Below are positions 49,061-61,900 of a stretch of DNA of 64,000 nt, one piece after another. The translations under genes were made by a program, and so were the position numbers. Each line of letters begins with the position of its first letter. The first letter of the stretch is position 1. Location of the stretch: positions 561,283 to 625,282 of the forward strand of contig CAJNOI010000015.1 of assembly GCA_905250115.1 (NCBI GenBank), read 5' to 3'. The notes under the pieces were generated by a model, which was not told the DNA's origin, searched no databases, and saw only the letters and a list, made by a program, of their open reading frames with translations. This stretch comes from Adineta steineri (Eukaryota > Rotifera > Eurotatoria > Adinetida > Adinetidae).

Positions 49061-50372
49061 CTATTTTTCCACATTTTCAATTGTACATTCTTGTTGATTT
49101 CTTTTTGTTCGCATACGTGTTAATTCAAGTTGTGTTTGACCAATCGTTGCAGTCATAATACCAATACGTCTACTATTACTTGATCTTAAACAATATCGTA
49201 ATATATTATAAAATTCTTGTCGAAACAATCCACTTGTTAAACAATGAACATAGAATGTTGTCTAAAATAAATCCAAAATACTTTTTTTAATCAATAAAAA
49301 TGAAAGATTTCTTACAGCATAATTAATAGATCCAATAAAATTTAAAATTGATTGTAATTGTAATGCTTGAGTCATTGAAAGTTGTGCTTGTAGAACAGGT
49401 TGGAGAAGTATATTGAATAAACCTAATGGAATTTGTGTTGAGAAAAATAAAAATATACTCGTTAACATAATTATTAACATTTGTCGATCAACAAACACAT
49501 TACGACGATTTTGATTTAATTGTTGTCGTTGTTTTTGTTGTATTCGAATACGAATAAACATATCAATTGTCACAATCAGAAGAAGAATTGTTGGTAAAAT
49601 AGTTTGTAAACAAGCCAATAAAATACTCCATACCTAAATAAGAATATACATATAAATAATTTTATTATTCTATATCAGAAATAATTCAATATACTTGTCT
49701 AAAGAAAAATGAATATGTTGTACTTGATATTGGTCCACAAATAGTTGATCCTGGTAGACTTCCAAATGTAGGCAGAAGTAAATGAGAGTTAAATGCCATT
49801 GCACAAATAAGAATAAATAATGCCCCACATAGTACACGTTTTCTTGTACATAATTTTTTAACTTGAAATGGAAAACGAATACGTAGCCATCGATCAATTG
49901 AAATAGCTAAAAGAAGCCATGCTGATGAACACATTGCTACTGATTGAATAAATGAACGAAAACGACACAGAGCATTAGATGCAGCAGGATTAGTTTGAAC
50001 GTTAATGGGTGTGAGACCAATGCCAACATAAAGAAAATCATAGATACATACTAATAAATAAATAATATTTGATACAGTAACACAAACAAAGAGACAACTT
50101 GTTGATACTGTACGAAGTGTACGTCGAAAAAAAATAATAATACTACTAATATGACCAAAATATCCAACAAGAAACAAAAAAATATAACCATAAAAAGCTA
50201 TATTTCGTTGTAGAGCAGTAATTGTTACTGTATTATCGCCACCTCCCGAACCATCTGGTGGTGGCCCGCCTGGTGGTGACCCTCCTGGAAATGAGCCACT
50301 GGGAGGTGGACCAGGAGGATTACCCGGAACGACGGAAGCGGCAGTTGTGGATAACCAAATAGTGCTATTCAT
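49061..50372 (-). CDS. Rhodopsin-type (class A) G protein-coupled receptor, orphan
   Basis: Three exons on the minus strand, 50372-49695, 49633-49316 and 49261-49061 (stop), give 398 residues. Seven hydrophobic segments are visible, starting with NIAFYGYIFLFLVGYFGHI. The end of helix 3 carries SIDRWLRIRFPF, the DRY-type box as DRW. The extracellular N-terminus is short and unusually Pro/Gly/Ser-rich (GPPPSGSFPGGSPPGG). Helix 7 is split by the second intron (NFIGSINYA then TTFYVHCLTSGLFRQEFYN). The canonical NPxxY motif is not clear; the region reads TTFYVHCL. The pattern resembles invertebrate FMRFamide/neuropeptide-like orphan receptors. Ligand unknown. Its 3' UTR must overlap the facing RING-VWA transcript. 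Confidence 0.8.
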
Positions 50373-51651
50373 TTTTTTGCACTTATATAACGAGATAGTT
50401 ATATGTAAAGAATCTTATATATATCAAAAAAGTTTTCAATGACGTAGTTGCAACTGGTTTTGATAAGTCAATCGAATAAGTTTATATTTACTTTATCGAG
50501 TAGTGCCTGTGCTGTCTGTAGCTAGCGAAAAAATTATTTTCCTTGTCAGTGCCACACTACTTGATCCTGACATATGTCATGAGAACGACTCCAAGCATTT
50601 CATCTTTTCATTATTTTATGCACGAACAAAAGTCATCATATCCTCTTCAGACTAGTGAGTATTCATCATTTTTTTTGCACTCCGTGTTTCCTTCTATAAA
50701 TAGACCTTTTTTGAATTTTTTCTACCGTAAAATATAATTATTTTTCATATTTATAGGAATAATCGTAGCACATACTGAAATATACGCAATATAATNNNNN
50801 NNNNNNNNNNNNNNNNNNNNNNNNNNNNNNNNNNNNNNNNNNNNNNNNNNNNNNNNNNNNNNNNNNNNNNNNNNNNNNNNNNNNNNNNNNNNNNNAATCG
50901 TAGCACATACTGAAATATACGCAATATAATTTTTCCAATATTTATATTATATTGTGTTATTTCATTTCTTTCATAAATCAGATCAATGTGTTAATAGTAT
51001 CTAATAATTACTGTAAAAGATTTTTTAATGAATAACAGTAAACAATTTTGAACATATCGTATATATGCTAATTGTATTTCTTCATGATTAAATCATTGAT
51101 TTTTTTACAGTTCGATACAGCCACTGCAGCCTTACGATATTTTCTATTGTGTAATATGTAAAATTTATAGCAAATCTCTTAGTATAATTATAATATACAG
51201 TTCAGTGATCTAACATATCTTTTAAAATTAAACAATCTATTTAAGTCTATTCATTATATGTTACTTAAAATAGAAATAATAGTGAGAACATTCGCGATTC
51301 TTATTTCTTCTGCTATTAACAACATATTATCATATTTATTATATTCAAAAATGCTAGAATATTAAAACAGAACTTTTATCTAATCAAGCTATGATATTTT
51401 ACAATCATTTTTATATAATAATCTCTACAGATTTCAATTATATTTGGTATTCGTTATGAGGAATTCGAAGTATAAGTCGTCGAAATGATTCACTTTTATT
51501 ATTGGCTTGATCCGAACGTGAGCGACACATACTGATATTAGGTTTTGTATTGGTCTTCTCTTATCAAATACATAGATAAATATAACGATACAGATTTTAA
51601 ATAATTTGATACATATATACAAAATTGTTAGTTTAATTGTTGTGAATACAA
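50373..51651. other. Intergenic region containing an assembly gap
   Basis: Divergent promoters for the GPCR (minus) and quinone reductase (plus). TA-rich motifs at about 50384-50425 may serve the GPCR. No gene seen on either side of the gap. Confidence 0.55.
50796..50895. other. Assembly gap (100 N) flanked by an identical 35-bp sequence
   Basis: The 35 bases at 50761-50795 (beginning AATCGTAGCACATACTGAAA) are repeated exactly at 50896-50930. The gap is therefore most likely an unmerged contig overlap and not missing DNA, although a collapsed tandem repeat could give the same picture. Confidence 0.9.
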
Positions 51652-53626
51652 ATGGCAAATACTATGCGTGCAATTTTAGTCAAGGCATTCGGTACTATAA
51701 TATTATTTGATCCTAATTTCATTGAAAATAATTATTAATTATGTATCTATTTTTATTTATAGGCGATGCTAGTGTCCTTAAATTAGCTAAAGATGTACCT
51801 ATCCCTGAAATAAAACCTCAAGAAGTATAATATATAATCAAATTTTTTTATATAATTTTGAATTTAATTTAATTTTTATTTAGGTATTAATTCGTATACA
51901 TGCTAGTGGTGTAAATCCAGTAGAGACATATATTCGATCAGGTGTATATACTCGTCTACCTAAATTACCATATACTCCTGGAGGCGATTGTAGTGGTGTT
52001 ATTGAACGAATTGGTGATGAAGTTACTAAATTTAAGGTAATATATGTAGAGATTATTTTCAAAAATAAAGTTTTTCTTATTTAATAAGAATTGTTTGCAT
52101 TGTTTTTCCTATTCTAAAACTTTGTACGTTTTTAGACTGGTGATCGTGTATTTACGGTGAAAACTGTTACAGGCACATATTCTGAATATTGTGCAGCTCA
52201 TCCTGATCATGTTTTTCCTTTACCATCAAATGTTTCATTTGAAGAAGGTTCAGCTCTTGGTACACCGTATTTTACTGCATATCGGGCACTTGTTATTAAG
52301 TAAGAAAATATTTGTTGAATTTTTCATAATTAACATACATAGTATTATTTATTGAAGTTTTGTCATATTCCAATGAATAACTATTTCTTTTCTTTAATTC
52401 ATTTAAAGGTGAATAATTCGTACAAGAGATAGAGAATGTTATTTTTAGATCCCTTTTTCAAATCATGCCAATATCATTGTTTATCTAGTTCATACTGAGT
52501 AAGCGTATCGTACTGTCTGAAAGTATTCAAGATAATTAAGATAAGTATTCATATATATAGGATAAATCGAGTTTACCAAGAATAATAATACGAAAATAAA
52601 TGATTTAGTTTTCTTTTTATATATTATAGCGTCAGAAAATAAATCATATTGCTTAACAATATGAATAATCTCTGTGTATATAAATGATCTAGTTTATTAA
52701 ATAAAATAATCAATTAAAAACGTTATTTGAGATTTTAATATAAGCTACTGTTCTCTTCACATTGCCTCACTCATTGAATCAATTAGATTTAATCAAAGAT
52801 GAAAAGCAAGAATGATACTTGAAACTGATAATATATCCATTATCTTTCAATAAAATGAGAACATAGTTTCATATTCTTTTATTAATTATAGAGGCCATGC
52901 AAAACCAAATGAAACAGTTTTAATTCATGGAGCTAGCGGAGGAGTAAGTTTGCATAAAGAATTTACTATAAGAATTTATTTACTTTTTTTTCTTTGATAA
53001 TAGGTTGGTATTGCAGCTGTACAATTAGCTAAATCACTTGGTTTACGTGTTATTGGCACAGCATCTACTGAACAAGGTTTACAAGCAGTACATGATCAAG
53101 GTGCTGATCTTGTTTTTAATCATAAACAAGAAGGTTATCTCAAAGATATTAGTGTAATATACTTTTATACTCATAGAAATATTTCATTTATTCAATTGAT
53201 TTAATAGACTACTTCAGTAAATGGTGGTGGTGTTGATTTAATAATTGAAATGTTAGCAAATGTTAATTTAAACAATGACTTACAAATACTTACACCAAAA
53301 GTTGGCAGAATTGTTGTTGTTGGTAATCGTGGTACAATTGAGATTAATCCTCGTTTTTTAATGACTAATGAAACAAGTGTCTGTGGTATTACTTTATTTA
53401 GTTCGAGTGACGTAAGATGAACAAGTAATGTTTTTTTTTTCTCAATTTCTTTCTATTCAATTAGGAGGAATTTCAAATGACTAATGCTTATTTACAAAAT
53501 GGTCTTAAACATGGATATTTAAAACCACTTCTTGGCAAAATTTATCCATTAGAAGCAGCAGCAGAAGCTCATACAGATATTATGTCATCTACTGGAACAT
53601 GTGGTAGACTTACACTTCAAATATAA
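51652..53626 (+). CDS. Zeta-crystallin-type NADPH quinone oxidoreductase
   Basis: Eight exons give 328 residues, the usual length for CRYZ: 51652-51691, 51763-51824, 51884-52036, 52136-52299, 52892-52943, 53004-53153, 53208-53411, 53465-53626. The N-terminal GroES-like fold has [17 protein letters not shown] and [13 protein letters not shown]. The Rossmann nucleotide site, split by an intron, reads [16 protein letters not shown]. The C-terminus ends in the typical [13 protein letters not shown] and [11 protein letters not shown]. The family is zinc-free and transfers electrons from NADPH to quinones in the cytosol; vertebrate members also bind AU-rich RNA. Catalysis is inferred from family. 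One intron (52300-52891) is ten times longer than the others. Confidence 0.92.
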
Positions 53627-54207
53627 AATTTATTATTCTTCATTGAAAAACATTCCTTATATTTTCAAATTAATAGCTATTATAAACGATTTTTTTTATA
53701 TATATTTTTATCGCTAAAACTGTGAGATAGTGATTGGTGATTTTATTTTTCTTTTCTTTTTTATAATCCAACAACATAATAAAATTCTAAAGCAATTGAC
53801 CTACACTTTAATACCATATAAGTTAAAATCAATTATTCTATTTGATAAAACTTGTCTTTCTCCTTATTTACATGAATAATAAAACTGGAAATAGTTTATC
53901 GATTTAAATCACATGTCGTATTTTATCAATTGTAGTTTTCAAAGGTACTTGATATCAACAGGTGTCTTCGTCTCCTTCTTTTTCTACTCTTCATACAATA
54001 TTGACTTGTTAAACTTATATCTTTCAAATGTTAAGTATAGTGTACTTTGTCTTTTGATATTCTTTCTTCGTCCATTATTACAACTTTTGTGTCTAGTGAT
54101 ATTTAGTTTATCACGTACACATTTATCGTAATATTAACATTGGTATTGAAATAAAAAGACAATAGCAATATAATCATAGCTTGTCTAATACAGTTTATTG
54201 ATTGATA
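53627..54207. other. Intergenic region, no gene seen
   Basis: Between quinone reductase and the first ZIP gene. A/T-rich; the frame at 53913-54131 has no family likeness. Confidence 0.55.
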
Positions 54208-55925
54208 ATGCTTAGTATAGATCGATTTTTAGGTATATTTCAATTGTTAATAATCTTTAGTATTTTTTTGAATTTTATTAATACAAAACAAAACAAAAAT
54301 ACAGTAAGATTTATGTCTAAAAACCAAAGAATACTATATTTTATATAGTGTTGGTCTTCATCAACAATCTATCATATCTCATCTCTTGATAATAATAATA
54401 CCAATTGGGAAATAAATTGTACTGAAATCGAACTTGTAGAAGAGTGTCATTTATCGTTTGTGGAAAAAATTACAAATAAAACATGTTCTCAATCAACAAT
54501 TTTATCTGATAAACAACCATCATTTACACAAAGTAAAATAATAATTTTGAATAAAATTTAACTATTATGATTAAATCTTTAGAATATGGTTATGGATTTT
54601 TAGCTGTTTTTATTATAAGTATTCTTTCATTAGCTGGTTTTCTTGCATTTCCATTAATGAAAAAACCTTATTATAAATATTTAAATGCATTTTTTACTGC
54701 ACTTGCTGTTGGAACACTTTTTGCTGATACGACATTTGAATTATTACCTGTTGTACGTATATAAATATAAAAGAGATTTGCTAAGATATTTTTACATAAG
54801 AACAGAAAAAAATAATAGATTATTCAAAGTGGTGAGACATCAACACATGTTCATGAACATGGTCAAACTATATCAAACCAACATTCAGATAGAAAAATTC
54901 ATATACCACTTTTTCTTTGGCAAATGGCAACTCTTGTTATTAGTAAATAATCATTTTTGTAATATTTCTCAATTAATCTCATTTGATTTAGCTGCTTATA
55001 TATTCTATGTTATTGAACTTTTTATACATGTTTTTATGCATCATCGACATCATCGTGTAGAAGTATGTATACTTATATAAAACTAGTTGAATAGAATAAT
55101 TTTAACTTGAGAAATTATATTTTCTTATGGATTATTAATAGGTAATATCTAATTCAAATCCACAAGCATTACCAATGTCTGAAATAAATGTATCACAACC
55201 ACATCGTAATGACTCGCTTATTTCTACTAATACTGTGCCTAATTTAACAATAACAGCTGATGAACGACAAACAAAAAGTAGATATAAATTAATCTTATCA
55301 TCATATACTAAGTTTATATTTTAAAATCTTGTATAGGTACGGGTTGGATGATAATTATTGGTGATGGTATTCATAATGTTGCTGATGGTCTTGCAATTGG
55401 TGCAGCTTTTGCTGAAAATACAATGTTTGGTTTAACAACATCTATTGCTATTGCATGTCATGAATTACCAACTGAACTTGGTTCGTCTTTTTTCTAATAA
55501 TTTGTTTCTATTTTAAAAATATGGAATTTTTATTAATTAAAAGGTGAATATATGGTTTTAATAGAATCGGGTTTTACTATTCGTCAAGCACTTCTCTTCA
55601 ATTTTATTTCAGCTTGTACAGCTATTATTGGTTTTTTCATTGGAGCAAGTATTGCTCAAAATGAAGCTGCTCGTACATGGATTTTTGCTGTTACTGCAGG
55701 AACATTTGCTTACATAGCTTTAGTTGATCTAGTAAGTGTGTTTTGATAAATAGTAATAATAATATTTTATTAACTTTTTCTTTCTAGTGGCCTACATTGA
55801 TGCCTCTAACAAATAAATTCGATTGGATACGATTTATTTGTGTCACTTGTGGTTATTTAACAGGTGTTTTGATAATGTTTATTTTAACGATACTCGAAGA
55901 ACAAATTATAACATCAGTCGAATAA
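54208..55925 (+). CDS. ZIP-family (SLC39) zinc transporter, first tandem copy
   Basis: Nine exons give 416 residues: 54208-54303, 54349-54532, 54583-54752, 54819-54942, 54992-55062, 55142-55277, 55337-55480, 55544-55731, 55788-55925. A signal-like segment and a Cys-containing ectodomain (about 90 residues) precede the membrane core [19 protein letters not shown]. The transport helices carry [18 protein letters not shown] (helix 4) and [14 protein letters not shown] (helix 5), the ZIP metal site. These match the LIV-1 subfamily layout, though its second histidine (HExPHE) is Thr here. A His-rich cytoplasmic loop ([12 protein letters not shown]) lies between helices 3 and 4. ZIPs move zinc and related metals into the cytosol. 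The neighbour at 56726 is a tandem duplicate. Confidence 0.88.
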
Positions 55926-56725
55926 AATCAAGAACTTGTGATAATAATTTATCTTTTCTTTTAGAAACTATACACATTTCCAATAAATAGAATCAGAATA
56001 TAGAAACTCTTGAATGATACTTTCATAATAACACTTTATTCAAGTACAATAGTTTTCATAATGCTAGGACTATAGATAAGAGAAAAAAATATTTCAGTAG
56101 TTTAGAAATATTTAGAATTATTAAGTGAGGACATGTACTCAAAACAAGTTTCTTTGTTCTTATCTAAGTTATTTTGTTTGTCAGTTTATCGAACTAACAG
56201 AAATGAGTTAACATTTTTTCTGTTTTTGGATATTGTAATAAAAAAACAAATAATAGTAAATAAACGATTGCTACGTCCACTTCTACTATCGATTCTACGT
56301 TTCCTAATGAAAACAATTCATTTCTAAAAAAAACATCATCACTACCACGTTCGTTATCTAATGAACAAACAAAAAATTCTTCTTGTATAATCAAATAATC
56401 TTCACAACTTTGAATTTTAATTCAAAAGATCTTTATGATAAAACTTGTACTCTATAGCCTATAGTCGAAATATTCTAAAATGTACAAATCACACTTATTA
56501 ACTTAACGAGTTTTCAAATAAATTTTTTTTCCATAACAATTTAAGAAATACTAGATCCAAAGTTAAAACGTGATATTTATCTTTTCTTTCTATTATTATT
56601 TTTTTATCTTTTTTTCTACATCACAAAATATTGTTGTTAAATATGAAGTGCTAACTCGTGTTTTATCTGACAAAGTTAAAAAAAGAAGCGAATATCAATT
56701 AGAGCATACCTTCCATACCGAAACA
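55926..56725. other. Spacer between tandem ZIP genes
   Basis: No supported gene. It presumably includes the 3' UTR of copy 1 and the promoter of copy 2. Short frames on both strands near 56133-56394 look random. Confidence 0.55.
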
Positions 56726-58542
56726 ATGATTAACATAGACAGATATATAAAATTCATTTATTTACTATTGATTTTTTGTCTCTATTTGGTTTATATAAAT
56801 GCAGCTGAAGAAGATCAGGACACAGTATGTTATACATATTTAAAAAAATAAATATTTAATTGAATTTATTATTTGAATTACAGAGAACTTCATCTATAGA
56901 TACAGATGATACCAAAAGGAAATTAGACAACACTATAAATTCGGACAAATTACAATCGTCATTTGTTCGACATATTATTGATACTATAGGATTCAAATCT
57001 GGTGATTCACATCATAAGTCTGGTCCAACGAATGCTGAAAGTAAATTAATTATATACAATAAAGCAAATGATTTATTGATCATTTTTCTTTGAATTTTTA
57101 GAATATGGATATGGATTTTTGAGTGTATTTATAATCAGTACATTTTCATTAGGTGGTGCACTTATTTTTCCATTAACAAAAAAACCTTACTATAAATATT
57201 TAAATGCATTTTTTACTGCACTTGCTGTTGGAGCATTATATGCTGATAGTGCTTTTGAACTTTTTCCTAGCGTATGTCGATTTTCATAATACAAAATTTG
57301 TAATTTATAAAATAATTAATACTAGATCATTCAATTTGATGGCCATTCAAGCAAATCATCATCAAATGAAACGCAAACAAATGAAACAGAACCGGCTAAT
57401 GATGATGATGAACCAACCGTGCCATACTTTCTTTGGCAAATGCTTCTTATTGTACTTAGTGAGTAATTATTGCTTTAATATCAATTTATATAACTATATT
57501 TAAATAGCTTCATATGTCTTCTATGTTCTTGAACTTATGATAGTTGTTGTTATTAATTATCGAAATCGACAATCGAAAGTATGTATGTATTTCATGTTTA
57601 TAGCAATTGTCAGATTATTTCTAAGAAATTTAATTAGCAAAAGAAGTAAACAATTTGTGAATATAAGTTATTTTTCTCTATTCAAAAGATTAAAACTACG
57701 TTTATATACCAGTAAATGTGTACTATTATTATTAGGATGATTATAGTTTGGATCATGAAAATCTACCGGTTGAAGCAGTAAGTACATTACCAATTCTAAC
57801 AAGGGACCGTGGGACTACAATTGTTTCAGCTACTTTTCCTAATTATTCTTTAACACCTGATGACAAACAGACACCAGGTAATAAAATGACTTTAGTAAAT
57901 CATCACCATCATATATATATATCCATGATTTTATTCAGCTATTGGATGGATGATAATTATTGGTGATGGTATTCATAATGTTGCCGATGGCCTTGCAATC
58001 GGTGCAGCTTTTTCTGAAAATATATTGTTCGGTATAACAACAGCTATTGCTATTGCATGTCATGAATTACCAACTGAACTTGGTTCGATTTATTAATTAT
58101 TTTTGTATTTTTCTAAATTTTACATTCATTTTTCTTGTAGGTGAAATGATGATTTTAATTGAATCGGGTTTTACTATTCGTCGAGCACTTCTTTTCAATT
58201 TGTTCTCAGCATGTACAGCTTTTATTGGCTTTTTTATCGGTGCTAGTCTTTCAGCAGATGAAGCTTCCCGTACATGGATTTTTTCTATTACTGCTGGTAT
58301 ATTTATTTATATCGCTTTGGTTGATTTAGTAAGTTGATTTTTCTAGTTTTGTTAGTTGTAATTATATAATCATTGGTTGATCTTCTATTTTCTACTAGTG
58401 GCCATCGTTAATGCCCGAATCAGATGTATTTGACTGGATACGTTTTGCCTGTGTCACTGTCGGTTATCTGTCAGGTGTTTTTGTTATGTTCGGTTTAGCC
58501 ATATTAACAGAGCAAGTCATACAAGATCCTCAAAATGGCTGA
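56726..58542 (+). CDS. ZIP-family (SLC39) zinc transporter, second tandem copy
   Basis: Nine exons give 415 residues: 56726-56824, 56884-57040, 57102-57271, 57326-57458, 57508-57578, 57736-57877, 57939-58082, 58141-58328, 58399-58542. Exons 3, 5, 7 and 8 have exactly the lengths of copy 1 (170, 71, 144, 188 nt), and all intron phases agree, which shows tandem duplication. Signal peptide YIKFIYLLLIFCLYLVY; ectodomain shorter and without the cysteines of copy 1. The metal-site helices are [18 protein letters not shown] and [14 protein letters not shown]. The cytoplasmic loop differs most: it lacks the His cluster (VVVINYRNRQSK), and the exon 4 loop is acidic (ETEPANDDDE) instead of His-rich. 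This suggests altered metal sensing or trafficking between copies. Confidence 0.88.
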
Positions 58543-58943
58543 AAGCCTACGATGGTCCATGTTTTTTTTTAAATGATAAAATATTAATTACAAATAACTT
58601 ATAAATAAATTTTATATATATTAATACAAACTAATAAAGAGTTTTGTCGGAATTATGAAAATATGTTTAAATAATTCATTTAAATAGCTGAGTGATTATT
58701 GTACTTTTGAAATATATAATATATGAAGAGTCTGGATAACTATCTGTTTTTTCATCTTATACTTATAGCATACAAATAGATTTTGAACAATATATATATG
58801 TATATATCGTTCTTTTATCAAATAAATCTCGTTAATAAATTTATAAAAAAAAAACGTGAATTAAAAAATCAAATACTTTCACGCACACACGCATAAATAA
58901 AATCAGGTTTATAAAGCAAATACGCTCATTCAGTATTTATTTT
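58543..58943. other. Convergent intergenic region
   Basis: Between the stops of ZIP copy 2 and Argonaute. AATAAA-type signals occur for both directions; for Argonaute one (58935-58940) lies within a few bases of the stop. No gene seen. Confidence 0.6.
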
Positions 58944-61900
58944 TTATCCAAAATGAGGTTTATCACGCATACTTTCATGAACACGTAAATGTTCAGTTAC
59001 AATATCACCAAGTGATGGTTCTTCAAGTGCATCAGCTGCATAACCATCATTTGTCGAACTACATAAAAGAAAAAATTATTTATAAGAAAGAAAAAATGTC
59101 TCTGTATATATATAGTTAAACTTACTTATCTTTTTCAGGAAAAAGATCACGTGCATTACTTGCTGCTAAATCAGCTTGATGAATAAGTGATGGAATAGCT
59201 TCACTTGTCGATGAACGTGGATCAGTAAAACATAAATAATAAGTTAATAATTGTAATTCATCAGCAGTAAATTGTATTTCATCATAAAGTACATGATAAA
59301 GAGCTGGACGATTTGTACCTTGAAGTGCTTTATGTGAATTAAGAAAGAAACTAAATTGACCTGGATGTACAATATCTGTGTCAATCACAACTCCTGGAGG
59401 AATATTAACTGTTTTATTTTGATTATCTAACATGAAGAATCGTGTATGATGGCGTTTTTTCACAACAATAAATGTCAAAAGTGGAAGTGTATCCTTTGGA
59501 TAAACCTCTAGAACAATATATATATATGAAACACAGGTTATTTTATATTTATTATAGACAAAATAATTTACCTTTAAAAGCCCGTTTCATTTGCGGTATT
59601 TCGAAATTAAGAATACGTGCAAATTGTCCATCATCAACTCCTATTTATATAAAAAGATAAAAGTTATGTCTTACATGAATACAATATATGATTTACCATC
59701 TCGATAAAATACAATCTTATTTGGTAATCGATTATTTGCTTCTCGATAATATTCTAATAATTCTGTAACCATTTGTTGTAAATCAACAACTGCTTCAATA
59801 GCACATTTACCATTTCTCGGCCATTGTTTACATATTCGAACAGCACTTGTTGAACATAATGCATCACCTGATCCAACAACAGCAGCAATTGATGGTTTAT
59901 CTTGTCGACATACAGGATGAAGAACATCAGCACCCATAAATTGCCATGCATCTTCATTTTTTGATTTTACTGATTTACTCGAAGCATCTGTTGTAGGCAT
60001 TGGTAATGAAACTTGTGTATTAATACCTTGCATTTTAAAATTAATTTTTCTTAATAAATTTTCGCACATATTATCTAATATACGATCAGGACTACCACGT
60101 TGTGTACGAGCAAATCTATCCATTTGTTCTTGTAGTTTTGAATATAATAGACATTGAGTTGTTACACCTAGTAAAAAAAAATCTTTTAATAAATCTAATT
60201 AATAAATAAAAGATAAATACCAAACGTAACTGTTCCATTTAATTTAATACTTGGTCGTAATTCATTCCAATAACTATCCATTATACAAATAACCAATTCA
60301 CACTTCTGTTCCTTTTTACCACGAAAATAAGTTTCAATAGCATTTAAATTTACTTCACGATCCTGTTCATTCTCTGATATCCACACAGCGTCTCTTGGTG
60401 CTGTTGCAATGGGACCTAAACGAAATTGTTTCGCCATCTAAAAGAAAAATAATTAATAAAATTTTACGTTTGTAAGTAATTTACTTTATGAAAAGAATCA
60501 ACAAATTTTCCCATTAAAGTCTTCTTCTCAGCCGATAATGGTGGTGGTGGTGGACCAAAATATGTAAATGCAATTGTTTTAAGTCTATATGGTTCAACAA
60601 ATTTTCCTCTTAAATTTATACGACCCATATTTATATCAGCATTATTATCATTAATAACTGGAGCAGGAAGAAGACGAGCTGATATAAGTTTCATTTCACC
60701 ATCATCAACTGTTAATTGAACAGCTTGACAAAGTGGTAATGTTGGTGGTGAACGATAATTACATGCTCGAAGTGATGACATTATATCTCTATAACGTTGA
60801 TCAGGTGATGGAATTGAAAGATTTTGACGATCACGTTGTTCATTAGCGGACTAAAATTTATATTTGAAGAAAAAAAATAGAATATTTAGTCTTATGAAAT
60901 ACAAACCTCGCGTTCACATTCTTGCCATTGAAGAATTCGACATAATTCAATAGGTATATGTTTTGGATCATGTCGTTCATGTAAAAAATAACATTGTAAA
61001 CATCGTAATTTAGGATATAAAAGTTGAATGTTTTTCTCCTTATCATAATATTGTATAAGGTTATATGGAATGTCTGAACGAGTTTTTTGTCCATTAACAT
61101 TAGTTTCTCTTGTGAATGTAAATGTTTGTCGTTCAGGAATATCAGAAAAACTTCGAATTTGATAAATCTTAAAGAAAAGAAAAAATTTGATCATAATAGA
61201 TTGAATTTAAATTTCTTTTATTTTTCTTTACTTGTGTATAGTTTGATTGTTTTGTTGTTATTTTACATCCATTTAATACAAGCTTAGCCTTTTCATAATC
61301 ATTACCTGTCATACCAAATTTACGAACATCTTTTTTTAAATTTAATGTAAGAAAATCAAGTATTTCCATATCTGGATAAAACTTAGTTAATGTTGTTTGT
61401 AGATTAAGTGTTAATCCTGCTTGTGTTAAATGTAATGCTTGAAAAAATCCTAAACGTAACTCAAATCCATCTGGTAAACGTTTATCTGGTTCTGGTCGAT
61501 CTCGATAAAATAATGAACCTTCACAATGTGTAACAGGTTGTAGAGCTTGTTTTAATAAAGTCTCCAGAATACGAACAGCACTCAATGGGATAGTTGAATT
61601 AGGAGTACGAATATAATCAAATATAGTTGATGTTGACCATTGACCAGCTAAATTAATAATACATAAACGAAGACTACCTTGATTACTCGATGGAAGAGTG
61701 TATATTAATGGAAATTGTTGTTGCTTTATACTTATTGTTGAATAGAAACATTTACCTTCATCATACCTGTAATATTAGAAAAAAACAACAATTTAGTTTA
61801 TTAAATATTGTATATCTTACCAAAATATAAATTTGAATGAATTATTCGTTGCTAATTGTTGTACAAAACGTCGACGTTGATCACGACTCATTACTTCTTC

